DNA of 36,277 nt from NCBI GenBank assembly GCA_017535315.1, contig JAFXUD010000096.1, forward strand, positions 1-36,277. Direction: 5' to 3'. Below the pieces are notes generated by a model. It was not told the origin of the DNA. It did no database searches and saw only the letters and a list, made by a program, of their open reading frames with translations. Made by a program: the position numbers and the translations under genes. Origin of the DNA: Victivallales bacterium. GTDB lineage: Bacteria; Verrucomicrobiota; Lentisphaeria; Oligosphaerales; Oligosphaeraceae. Shown in pieces: positions 5,666 to 15,604 of this stretch (position 1 is its first letter; each line of letters opens with the position of its first letter).

Positions 5666-8494
5666 ATGGCAGAAAACTATGACAAGTTCTCTTGCGAAGA
5701 GCTGCAAAAGGTACTAAATTTATGCAAGTGCGACAGGGAGGAACGGCCTTTCACGGATGTTTTGGAAAACGGCAAGCTCATGGGGAAGATAAGCCTCGAC
5801 GCGGCCTCCCCTTCCATTGGGAGCCCAGCAAATGTCAAAATAGCAAGCATGAAAAGTGGTGATACATTCGGCGGGTGCCGCATCCTGTGCGAGAGCGGGA
5901 CAGGTGCGTATGGCACGATTTACCTGGCAAAGGATGCCCTGGAGCGGACTGTCGCCCTCAAGGTGTTCCATACCAAGTGGAACACGACGCATAGGCTGGA
6001 CGGTCTGCGCAAGTACATCTCCAGCTTCAGCGAGACCGAGGGGCTGGTCAGGATGTACCATTTCGGCGTAGAGGATGACCATTTCTTCTATGTGATGGAG
6101 CCCGCCGACAATGCGACACCCGACGGCGCCTATACTGCGGACACCCTGGCGTTGCGTCTGGCCAACGGCAAACGGTTCCCGCTTGAGACATCATTGGAGC
6201 TGTGCGGGAAGCTACTGGATGCCGTCGAGAAACTGCACAGCCTGGAGATGGTCCACCGCGACATCAAGCCAGAAAACATAATATTCGTGGATGGCCGCCC
6301 CAAGCTGGGGGACCTGGACTTTCTCAGCGACTACACCAAAACCATGTCACTGGTTGGCACGATAGGCTACATCCCGCCTGAATACGTTTCGCTTCCCTCC
6401 CTGCCCAAGTCGCCCGCCACTGACCTCTATGCGCTGGGCAAGATATTCTACTGCTGCGTCACGGGCAATCCACCCGATGCCTATCCAAGCCTGCCAAAGG
6501 ATTTGCCGAAGAAGGTGCTCTACAGCGTTTGCCTCCCATTGTCAAGGCTGTGCAACGTGAATCCCGCCGACCGTCCGCGCACCTGTGCAGAGTTCCGCGA
6601 CCTGCTCCCGAACGGTTCAAATGCGACCGCAAAGAAGGGAGCGTGGCATTGGCTTGCATGCCAGCTCGCCCTGCATCCCTCGCTCAAGTATGCGCTGTGG
6701 GTGGGGGCAGTCGTACTGGTTGCTGGGGTGATTTCTGCGGGAGTCATGGGCAGGAACCATCTGCGCCATGTTCGGGAGGCGTGCATTGCGCTGATGCGTG
6801 AAAAGCAGGCGCAAGTGGTAGAGTTGCAGAAGCGGCTGCCTGTGCTTCAGAGGGAGCTTGGCGAAGAGGCTGGCAGCCAGTTGGCAGGGCTGCTGGAGAA
6901 GGCTGCCTCCATCCACTCGGAGAAGGATGCAGAGAAGCTTGCGGCGGTGGTGGCCGACGCGGAGAGCATGCTCTCCAAGGCAGCCGCTGCGCGGCTGCCT
7001 ATTATTACTGGCCTCCTGGAACCCACATACGAGAACGTACTTAAGTTGGGCGAAGCGTTCGGCTTCCTCCATTCGCAACTGGCACGCAGTGCCATGTCTC
7101 AAGAGGAATGGACTGGATTGCAGGAGAGGTTGCTGAAAGAAGCCAAAAGTATCAATCCATATATGACAGTCGGGAAGGACATCTCGCTTGTTTCAGGCAT
7201 CCCCATCCTATATGACTTTGTGCCGCCAGGCAAAACGGAATATCCCTTCTGGATTATGCAGGACGAGGTCATGCAGTCCAGTTTCGTCGAAATCTGCGGC
7301 TATAGGCGCTTCGAATACAGACCCAATGGCGGTAAGCAGACGAATGTCTGCCTGAACGACATGATGATGTGCAGCCGCTCCACACGGAACTACATCGATA
7401 TAAGGTGGCCGTTGCCGCCTGGATATATCGTGCGTCTGCCGACGAAGCGTGAGTTAGAATGGTATTTCGAGTTCAAGGCACAGGGCGGGCTCGGTTATGA
7501 AATCAAACACGATGAAGTGAAGCGTCCTGCCCCGTCTCTGGCTGCATTCCGTGACGACGACCTGACCCAGCTTTGCCGCTATGATGCAAAGGGGAACTAC
7601 GTGAATCTGCGGAAGGACTTGCAGAACAGCGAGCATTACCTCTTCCGTCTCGTCATCGCCCCTGGCGACGAATCATTCTACACACGCGCCTTCACATCAG
7701 GTGTAGAAATGCTTTCCGCCGAAAGAAATGGCAAGGTTTATGCGGGTATTTCCTCCTCCACCACCTCGCAGATTTTTCGCGAGGCCAATTCACTCTGTCA
7801 AGCTGTCAACGCGAAGCTGGTCGAGCCAGCCTCTTTCGCAGAGTGGAAGGAACTCAATAATCTTGTCAATGATTCCCCCTCCTGGTATGCGCTGCTTGGA
7901 GCAAGCTACAAGGATGGCGAATGGAGGTATCTCTCGAATGGCAAGCCACTTGGCTGGAAGGAGCTGCCATCCTATATCGAAGATCACAACTACCTGGCCG
8001 CCGACAACAAACGCTGCATGAGCCTATTGGAAACAAAGAGAACAGGCGTGCTGATTTTCGAGTGGGAGGACCAGGAGCATTGGAAACACCGCGCCGATGC
8101 CTTGAATGGTACAGGCAAGGTGGCGGAGTGCATCACAAAAACCTTCACCGCTGGTGGACACAAGTTCGCAGTACTCAGCACGGACTTCGCCTCCTACACG
8201 GCAGAGCCATTCTGCCGCTACATGGGGCTGAAGCTGGCTGTCATCAAGGACAAAGAGCTGTTGGAGGAGGTTTGTAAACAGTTGGCCGACATCAAGGGCT
8301 ACATCGGTCTCGATGTACACCGCTTCTACGACCGCTGGCGTTCGAGCGACGGCACAATTACAACCTTCTCTCCCCAGCCCGAAAGAGACTTCGCTCGCGA
8401 AGTCCAGTCTATCATGCTTGACAGCCTCGCAATCAGAGACGGCCATCTCGTCAGCACGCCAATCCTGAACCACCTTTTGCTGGAGTGGCCGTAG
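5666..8494 (+). CDS. Hanks-type Ser/Thr kinase with membrane span, FGE-like and C-type-lectin-like modules (942 aa)
   Basis: The kinase domain spans about residues 65-315. It has a glycine loop (ESGTGAYG, 76-83), VALK lysine K99, HRDIKPEN (D199, N204), a DLD motif (216-218) where DFG is usual, GTIGYIPPE (231-239) and a conserved ADRPR arginine. A membrane segment follows at 342-361, then a coiled-coil-like stretch to about 480. The outer part contains an FGE-sulfatase-like region (EVMQSSFVEICG, then GYIVRLPTKRELEWY, ending YLFRLV). After it come a C-type-lectin-like domain (ANSLC...AKLVE...WYALLGA...ILFEWE in outline) and a second weaker one at the C-terminus. The likely role is a transmembrane sensor kinase. 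I start at 5666 because upstream in-frame sequence is repeat-derived; no good ribosome site is seen. It is convergent with lepB. Confidence 0.85.
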   Translation: MAENYDKFSCEELQKVLNLCKCDREERPFTDVLENGKLMGKISLDAASPSIGSPANVKIASMKSGDTFGGCRILCESGTGAYGTIYLAKDALERTVALKVFHTKWNTTHRLDGLRKYISSFSETEGLVRMYHFGVEDDHFFYVMEPADNATPDGAYTADTLALRLANGKRFPLETSLELCGKLLDAVEKLHSLEMVHRDIKPENIIFVDGRPKLGDLDFLSDYTKTMSLVGTIGYIPPEYVSLPSLPKSPATDLYALGKIFYCCVTGNPPDAYPSLPKDLPKKVLYSVCLPLSRLCNVNPADRPRTCAEFRDLLPNGSNATAKKGAWHWLACQLALHPSLKYALWVGAVVLVAGVISAGVMGRNHLRHVREACIALMREKQAQVVELQKRLPVLQRELGEEAGSQLAGLLEKAASIHSEKDAEKLAAVVADAESMLSKAAAARLPIITGLLEPTYENVLKLGEAFGFLHSQLARSAMSQEEWTGLQERLLKEAKSINPYMTVGKDISLVSGIPILYDFVPPGKTEYPFWIMQDEVMQSSFVEICGYRRFEYRPNGGKQTNVCLNDMMMCSRSTRNYIDIRWPLPPGYIVRLPTKRELEWYFEFKAQGGLGYEIKHDEVKRPAPSLAAFRDDDLTQLCRYDAKGNYVNLRKDLQNSEHYLFRLVIAPGDESFYTRAFTSGVEMLSAERNGKVYAGISSSTTSQIFREANSLCQAVNAKLVEPASFAEWKELNNLVNDSPSWYALLGASYKDGEWRYLSNGKPLGWKELPSYIEDHNYLAADNKRCMSLLETKRTGVLIFEWEDQEHWKHRADALNGTGKVAECITKTFTAGGHKFAVLSTDFASYTAEPFCRYMGLKLAVIKDKELLEEVCKQLADIKGYIGLDVHRFYDRWRSSDGTITTFSPQPERDFAREVQSIMLDSLAIRDGHLVSTPILNHLLLEWP

Positions 8495-8550
8495 CCAGGG
8501 CCTAACAGGTCCTGGCGTAATGTGAGCAAGGGCTCAGGCCCCTGCGAAGA

Positions 8551-8570
8551 CGCGGCACTGAAGTGCCGCG
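8551..8570. terminator. Hairpin between convergent kinase and lepB genes
   Basis: An 8-bp perfect stem (CGCGGCAC and GTGCCGCG) with a TGAA loop sits in the 87-bp gap between two convergent stops. A second weaker stem (CCAGGGCC and GGTCCTGG) is near 8495-8516. Neither has a long U-tract, so terminator function is inferred from position. Confidence 0.45.
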
Positions 8571-8581
8571 CACAGAACAGG

Positions 8582-9856
8582 TTAAAATGACGGTGGCGTG
8601 TCGATGGGGAGCGGTTCCACTCTATCGACGAGTCCCCAGCGGCGCGAGAAGGGCCACCAGACGAAGCAGGCGGTGCCGACGAGGTTGCGGCGGGGAACGG
8701 TGCCCCAGTAGCGACTGTCCAGGGAGTTTTCGCTGTTGTCGCCCAGCATGAAGTAATGACCTTCGGGCACTTTAAAGGAGTCGGTACCGTTTTTCAGGTA
8801 GAGCGAGCCAGGCATGTTGGCGTAGCCGTGGTAGTAGCCTTTGCAACTATGAACGCGCTCGAAACCTGGGTCGTCAGTGGCGTCCAGCAGCCTGAATTCG
8901 GACTCGCCTGGAGCCTTCAGCCACAGCTTGTGGTCGCGGATGAGGAGCTCGTCGCCAGGCAGACCCACGAGGCGCTTGATGTAGAATCGTCCGCCAAAGC
9001 CGCGTCCGTCGTGCATCTTCAGGCCATCGGTCACGAATACCATCACATCGCCGCGGCGCGGCTCCCTGAAGCAGAGGCTCGTGCGGTTTACAAACAAATG
9101 GTCGCCCGACGAGAGAAATCCATGCAGCAGCTTCTCGCCCTTCGCAAAGAAGGGAGTCTCCCGCTTGTTCGCCATCAGCACATCTTCGTAGATGACACGC
9201 ATCACGCGATTGGGGTCGCCAGGCAAAACGTAGTTCACGCCGCCGATGGTCACGCAGGACTTCGGAAAAAGCGGATAGGACTTTACAGGGGTAATTTCCT
9301 GCTCGAAATAGCCGTTGTTGGAAACCTCCAGCTCCATGTTCCTGCGGGAGTGGTTGAGAAAAGAGAAGAACTTGCCAAGCGTCCCCCTGGGCAGCTCGCC
9401 ATCCGCCTTCTCGTAGTGGACGCCGTAGAGCGTCGGCTGCATACTACCCGTCGGTATCTTGAAAGGCTGTATAAACAGGGCGCGGATGCCAAATGCCAGG
9501 CCAACAGCGACAACAAGCATCTCTAGACGCGGAACTAGCCAGGCAGGGCTTTTTTCACGCGGCAGACGCGCCGCCGTTTTCTGAGAAAGTTGCTGGGCAA
9601 TACAGACGTCCAGCTCTTCTAGTTTGCCCTCAGGAAGCATCTTGTCAATGTCTGATATGAGTTCCTCCAAGGCGTTTTTTTCCGCAGATGTGATGATATC
9701 CAAATCACGCTTCAGGAGAGACTTGTATTGTTTCCGAATCTCCTTCAAGCGAAAACGCCTCGCCTGCACCTTCGTGCGTAGAAAAGAAGATACATAGTTT
9801 CCGAAGAAGAACCAGAAGATGGCTATGTCAAGTATGATGATAAACCAAGAAGGCAT
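8582..9856 (-). CDS. lepB: Signal peptidase I
   Basis: The enzyme cleaves signal peptides from exported pre-proteins at the outer face of the inner membrane. Two N-terminal hydrophobic segments are seen (about 4-20 and 111-130). The catalytic serine is in IPTGSMQPTL (S138) and the general-base lysine in FYIKRLVGLPGDE (K294). Box C is GDHLFVNR, box D RRGDVMVF, and box E LGDNSENSLDSRYWG. The protein is 424 aa, longer than the ~320-aa enterobacterial enzyme. The extra length is a coiled N-terminal region between the membrane spans and about 100 residues inserted between the serine motif and box C. It lies downstream of lepA on the same strand, across a 207-bp gap holding a family B repeat. Confidence 0.95.
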   Translation of the reverse strand: MPSWFIIILDIAIFWFFFGNYVSSFLRTKVQARRFRLKEIRKQYKSLLKRDLDIITSAEKNALEELISDIDKMLPEGKLEELDVCIAQQLSQKTAARLPREKSPAWLVPRLEMLVVAVGLAFGIRALFIQPFKIPTGSMQPTLYGVHYEKADGELPRGTLGKFFSFLNHSRRNMELEVSNNGYFEQEITPVKSYPLFPKSCVTIGGVNYVLPGDPNRVMRVIYEDVLMANKRETPFFAKGEKLLHGFLSSGDHLFVNRTSLCFREPRRGDVMVFVTDGLKMHDGRGFGGRFYIKRLVGLPGDELLIRDHKLWLKAPGESEFRLLDATDDPGFERVHSCKGYYHGYANMPGSLYLKNGTDSFKVPEGHYFMLGDNSENSLDSRYWGTVPRRNLVGTACFVWWPFSRRWGLVDRVEPLPIDTPPSF

Positions 9857-9930
9857 GTTATTCTGACCTATTAGTTTTTGTGATGGAATATTGAAAGGAA
9901 GTGTCCACAGAATATAGCAGCCAATTCTAC

Positions 9931-10058
9931 GCCTTGCCGCTCCGCTACGCTACGCGGCACGGCACAAAGGAACTGGAGGGATCGTTTGCCCGTGGGTTTC
10001 GCTCGCGCCTACGACACTCGCTTCACCCACGGCTATATTCCTACCGTCGCTACGCGAC
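9931..10058 (-). repeat. Family B intergenic repeat, copy 1 (3' of lepA)
   Basis: A GCCTTGCCGCTCCGCTACGC segment is followed about 50 bp later by CGTGGGTTTCGCTCGC, then CGCTTCACCCACGGCTAT and a short GTCGCTACGCGAC palindrome. CGTGGGT and ACCCACG can pair as a stem. The element ends 6 bp from the lepA stop. A homologous copy lies at 17020-17143 next to the mtlD stop, in the same orientation. Confidence 0.7.
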
Positions 10059-10063
10059 TTTGC

Positions 10064-11878
<1,815 letters not shown>

Positions 11879-11921
11879 TATCGTTTAATATATCATTTTG
11901 CTGATTGTTAACGGTGGAGAA

Positions 11922-13028
11922 TTATCCCCTGAACTCAAGTTTTCTCATCATATAGAGTCCGCCAATCTGATAAAGCAGATTTGGTATCCATATAATGTAC
12001 TGTGCGCCTGGCTTTTCGCTCAACGTGCCTGCCAGTAGTTTGAAACCGTAAAAAAACAAGGCGAGCAATACGCAAATCAGCAGGCCGATAGAGAGCTCCG
12101 AGCGTTTGCTTCGAATGCCAAAGGGCAGTCCAAGCAGCAAAAAAGAGAAGGGGGTCATTCCAATGGCAAGGCGTTCATGCAGCTCAACCAGAAGGGGAGT
12201 TGGATCTTCTCCTTCTGAACGCCTCATGGCAATCTGCGCACAAAGCATTCCAAAATCCATATACTGCCGTTTGCTTGAAAGCTTACGCTTATTGCGGGAG
12301 GCGTTAATCTCCAGCGGCATCTGCATAGCCCCTACCCTATAGCTGCTGACGGTCGTTGGTTCCGGGCGCTCGTCCAGACTGAAGTGTGTAAGCTCCACCT
12401 TGGAAAGGTAAAGCACAGGAATATCATCACCAGGATTCAGAACTACTTTGCCACTTGCGGCTACCACATCCTGATAGTTTCTGCCTTTTTTGTCTGTCAG
12501 AATGATATGGACATCCTTCAGTTCTTCTCCCTCCTTGGCTCCAACTTTCACATAACAGTTAGGAGCAATGGTCTTGAACATGCCTGGCTCCAGCATGGCA
12601 AGTGGAGTCTCCGTCGTGGCAGATGTCGTCAGAGCCGCCGCCTTATCACGCACGTGGGGCGCGACAAACAGGAACAGCCACAGGCAAAGTGCACAGCAAA
12701 GACCGCTGATGATGATTGCAGGCGTCACAATCTGCCAGATGCCAATTCCCATAGACTTCATCGCCACTATTTCATTGTCAGCGGAAAGACGACTGAACAC
12801 CAGCACTGTCGAAACCAACAACGCCAACGGTAGCGTATAGCACAGGGCGTATGGGAGCATGTACCAGACGAACTTCACCAGCACCATTGGTGAAACACCG
12901 TTGATAAACATATTGAGCACATCCGACTTGCAAAGGTTTCCAGATAGCAGGACAAATGTCATGATGCCCAGCCCCATTCCCAGGGTAACCAGAAAATTGC
13001 GAAGGATGTATGTGTTCAAGGTCCTCAT
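11922..13028 (-). CDS. LptF/LptG (YjgP/YjgQ) family LPS export permease
   Basis: The protein (368 aa) has the typical N-terminus MRTLNTYILRNFLVTLGMG with three membrane spans, a central extracytoplasmic beta-rich region (about 115-260) and three C-terminal spans including the PFSFLLLGLPFGIRSKR loop. LptF and LptG form the membrane part of the LptB2FG transporter, which extracts lipopolysaccharide from the inner membrane. LptF cannot be told from LptG here, and no second copy is in the window. The 5' part of the longer open frame overlaps bamA and is rejected. The chosen ATG is 25 bp after the bamA stop, and its ribosome site is weak. It is probably co-transcribed with bamA, linking two envelope-assembly functions. 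Confidence 0.88.
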   Translation of the reverse strand: MRTLNTYILRNFLVTLGMGLGIMTFVLLSGNLCKSDVLNMFINGVSPMVLVKFVWYMLPYALCYTLPLALLVSTVLVFSRLSADNEIVAMKSMGIGIWQIVTPAIIISGLCCALCLWLFLFVAPHVRDKAAALTTSATTETPLAMLEPGMFKTIAPNCYVKVGAKEGEELKDVHIILTDKKGRNYQDVVAASGKVVLNPGDDIPVLYLSKVELTHFSLDERPEPTTVSSYRVGAMQMPLEINASRNKRKLSSKRQYMDFGMLCAQIAMRRSEGEDPTPLLVELHERLAIGMTPFSFLLLGLPFGIRSKRSELSIGLLICVLLALFFYGFKLLAGTLSEKPGAQYIIWIPNLLYQIGGLYMMRKLEFRG

Positions 13029-13053
13029 CTCAAGGATGGCGAGCACATCTTGT

Positions 13054-15414
13054 TTAGTAGGTGATGCCGATATTGAAGTGCAGGCGCCCGCTCTTGCCAT
13101 CCAGATGGTCGTAGGTGGTTTCAATCGGGTAACCATAGTAGATGCTAACTGGCAGTGCCTTGAACTGTATGCCGACACCAACGCTGTAGTTCAAGTCATC
13201 CAATTTAGCCTCGAACTCATCCCACCAGACATTGCCAGCATCGACAAAGGTGCTAAGATAGCAGAAATTCTTAACGGGCTTGATAAATTCGATGGTTGCC
13301 GTAAATATGGAGTTGCCACCCAGGGGATCCTCAAAGCAATCAACAGGAGCGACATCGCGGCGCTTGAAACCACGAACCGTGCCTATTCCACCCGCAAAGT
13401 AGCGGTCGAAGATTGCGACATCGTCGCCAGTAGCAGTGCCATAGTTCGCTTCCAGCTTCAGGATGTAATCACTAAATACTGGAATGTACTTCGTGGCACT
13501 CAAGTCAAGGCGGCTGTAGGTCTCATAACTGCCAAGAGCCTTCGTGACAAACTCGGATTGGAAATTAATCTTGGAACCACGCGTCGGGAACAGGAAGGCG
13601 TTGCGAGTGTCCCTGGTGAGACGCCAGATAAGCCTATTGGCTATATAGGAATCCTCCTCTTCTGCCAGAATGTGCCCGCGAACAAAGTCGCCTTCCTCCA
13701 TCGCTTTCTCTTCAGAATGCTTATCAACATCAGAAATTCTCACATGCTCGAGGCGTAACCCAATGCCCATACGCCAGTTTTCTATATGGTCTGTTCCCAA
13801 AATTCGGAATGTTATTGGCCATGAAAGCATCATCCCGCCGCCAATGTTGCGCTGGTCGTACTCGCTTTCATAGCGGTGACGCACAAAGAAGTCTGTAGTA
13901 AGTTCCAGGCGTCTATCCAAAAACCATGGTTCAGTGTGGGAAATACTGATGTTGGAGACGCTGGACCCCACCTGAACGCGTGCGCGCAACCTCTGTCCAT
14001 CACCTTTAGGCGGCCACTCCATGTTCAGCAGCCGCCACAGGTCAAAGTTCGTTTCAGAAAACTCGATGAACGCTATGGCATTATCTTCGCTGGAGAAACC
14101 AGCTCCCAATGAAAGCTGACCTGTGGCCTTCTCCTTCAATTCAATCTTCAAATCCTTGGTACCAGACTCACCTGTAGGCACTGGAAGAATATCCACATTC
14201 TCAAAATAACCAAGATTGTGCAGACGGCTCTTTGATATGCGAATCTTGCCAGCATCTGCCAAATCTCCAGGAGCAATTGCCAACTCACGCCGAACGACCT
14301 CGTCCTTTGTGATGGTATTGCCAGTGATGTCGATGTTACGGACATTTGCAGGTGTGCCCTCGCTGACGTGGTAGTTAACATCGACAATTTTCGTGTCCGT
14401 GTGTTTTTCATGGGTGGCGTAGAGTTTCAAATCAATATACCCAAGACGCTCATATTCCACCTTCATCAAGGAGATATCCAACTGTTCGCGCTCGCTGTCA
14501 TGTACATCCCCAGACTTGGAAAGAGATTTTGCCAAAAGGTTTTCAGCGGTGAAAAGCTTGGGGCCCTCCATGCTGATTTTGCCAATGGTATATGGAGACC
14601 CTTCTTGCAGGACAAATGTGACGGTGACCCACTTGGGATTGTCAGGCAGAGGCTCAACCAAGATATCCGAAACGGCAAAATCCATAAAGCCCTTGGTACC
14701 GTATGCCTTCTCGAGTTTGTCCTTGTCAATAGCCTGCATCTCTTTGTTGTAGTAATTGCCGAAACGCAAGATATAGCGCCACCACTGACGCTGCGTCTGC
14801 ACAATGTCTCTCAATTCACCTTCTGTGAAGGCAGTATTATTCTTAAAATAGACTCTCTTCAGCTTGAAACGCTTTTCCTCGCGGATGACAAAGGTGACAT
14901 CGACGCTTCCGTCATCGTTCTTCGTTGTGGTGGTGTTCACCTCTGTTCCATAATAGCCTGCATCGCGGTATTTGTCCAGAATGGCCTTTCGGTCAGCAGC
15001 AAGTTGCGCATCATCCAACAATTTGCCAATTCCCAGTTTCAGAAGGTTCTTTAAGCGCCCGTCTTTATATTTTTCATTGCCCTTGATGAGAATCGCATTT
15101 ACCATAGGTTTGGGGATCACCGTAAACACCAAAGTCAGCCTACCATCGGATTCGCGTTCGATGGCTGTCTTGACATCTGCAACCTTTCCGCTGAGAATCA
15201 GTTTTCGAATGTCTTCCGACAACGTTGATGGATTGAAATTATCCCCAACTTTGGAGGATATGCTGCTGAACACCAACTGCTCCATTGGCTCCTGCATCGC
15301 CTTGTCCGCCTGAGGCTTGACCACAATCTTGCCAATGACGTCGCCATACACTGCACCGACAAATAGGAACGACACAACCAGTACGACCGTCAACAACCGT
15401 CTCGTCAATTTCAT
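13054..15414 (-). CDS. bamA: Outer membrane protein assembly factor BamA
   Basis: The 786-aa protein has a signal peptide (MKLTRRLLTVVLVVSFLFVG, cleavage near 24), a chain of POTRA domains to about residue 420 (probably five) and a C-terminal beta-barrel. The Omp85 signature VRGF is at 680-683 in GGIGTVRGFKRRD, and the chain ends in an aromatic (GITY), as barrel proteins do. BamA inserts beta-barrel proteins into the outer membrane. A GGAG ribosome site precedes the ATG, and a good sigma70-type promoter lies at 15431-15458. It is the first gene of a run continuing into the LPS permease gene and lepA. Confidence 0.95.
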   Translation of the reverse strand: MKLTRRLLTVVLVVSFLFVGAVYGDVIGKIVVKPQADKAMQEPMEQLVFSSISSKVGDNFNPSTLSEDIRKLILSGKVADVKTAIERESDGRLTLVFTVIPKPMVNAILIKGNEKYKDGRLKNLLKLGIGKLLDDAQLAADRKAILDKYRDAGYYGTEVNTTTTKNDDGSVDVTFVIREEKRFKLKRVYFKNNTAFTEGELRDIVQTQRQWWRYILRFGNYYNKEMQAIDKDKLEKAYGTKGFMDFAVSDILVEPLPDNPKWVTVTFVLQEGSPYTIGKISMEGPKLFTAENLLAKSLSKSGDVHDSEREQLDISLMKVEYERLGYIDLKLYATHEKHTDTKIVDVNYHVSEGTPANVRNIDITGNTITKDEVVRRELAIAPGDLADAGKIRISKSRLHNLGYFENVDILPVPTGESGTKDLKIELKEKATGQLSLGAGFSSEDNAIAFIEFSETNFDLWRLLNMEWPPKGDGQRLRARVQVGSSVSNISISHTEPWFLDRRLELTTDFFVRHRYESEYDQRNIGGGMMLSWPITFRILGTDHIENWRMGIGLRLEHVRISDVDKHSEEKAMEEGDFVRGHILAEEEDSYIANRLIWRLTRDTRNAFLFPTRGSKINFQSEFVTKALGSYETYSRLDLSATKYIPVFSDYILKLEANYGTATGDDVAIFDRYFAGGIGTVRGFKRRDVAPVDCFEDPLGGNSIFTATIEFIKPVKNFCYLSTFVDAGNVWWDEFEAKLDDLNYSVGVGIQFKALPVSIYYGYPIETTYDHLDGKSGRLHFNIGITY

Positions 15415-15430
15415 TCTTCTTCTCCGTTGA

Positions 15431-15458
15431 ATTATAATATTAATATTCTTTCTTGCAA
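15431..15458 (-). promoter_or_regulatory. sigma70-type promoter of bamA
   Basis: On the minus strand TTGCAA (15453-15458), a 16-bp spacer and a perfect TATAAT (15431-15436). The -10 box ends 16 bp before the bamA start codon, leaving room for a short leader with the GGAG site. A family C core (GAGGTAATTTC, 15470-15480) lies just upstream. Confidence 0.65.
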
Positions 15459-15530
15459 AACAATAAACCGAAATTACCTCTCATTTATAATTTAATCTGT
15501 TTTTGGGCAACTGCAACCCCCGCCAACTGA

Positions 15531-15604
15531 ATTAGCAATTAGCAATTGAGGGAGACGTAGTAAAACGCTTGTAATTCCAATTGCTAATTGCTAATTGCTA
15601 ATTA
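15531..15604 (-). repeat. AATTAGC heptamer tandem arrays forming a large inverted repeat
   Basis: The left arm ATTAGCAATTAGCAATTG (15531-15548) faces a right arm of three AATTGCT heptamers plus AATT (about 15579-15604). The arms are complementary over about 17 bp with a ~30-nt loop. The right arm overlaps the stop codon of the flavoprotein gene (TAG at 15598-15600). It may act as a transcript-end hairpin, though no U-tract follows. Confidence 0.65.

Noticed and set aside
15531-15604. CRISPR or phage attachment site from AATTAGC repeats
   Set aside because: Units are 7 bp and contiguous with no spacers, and no integrase is in the window.
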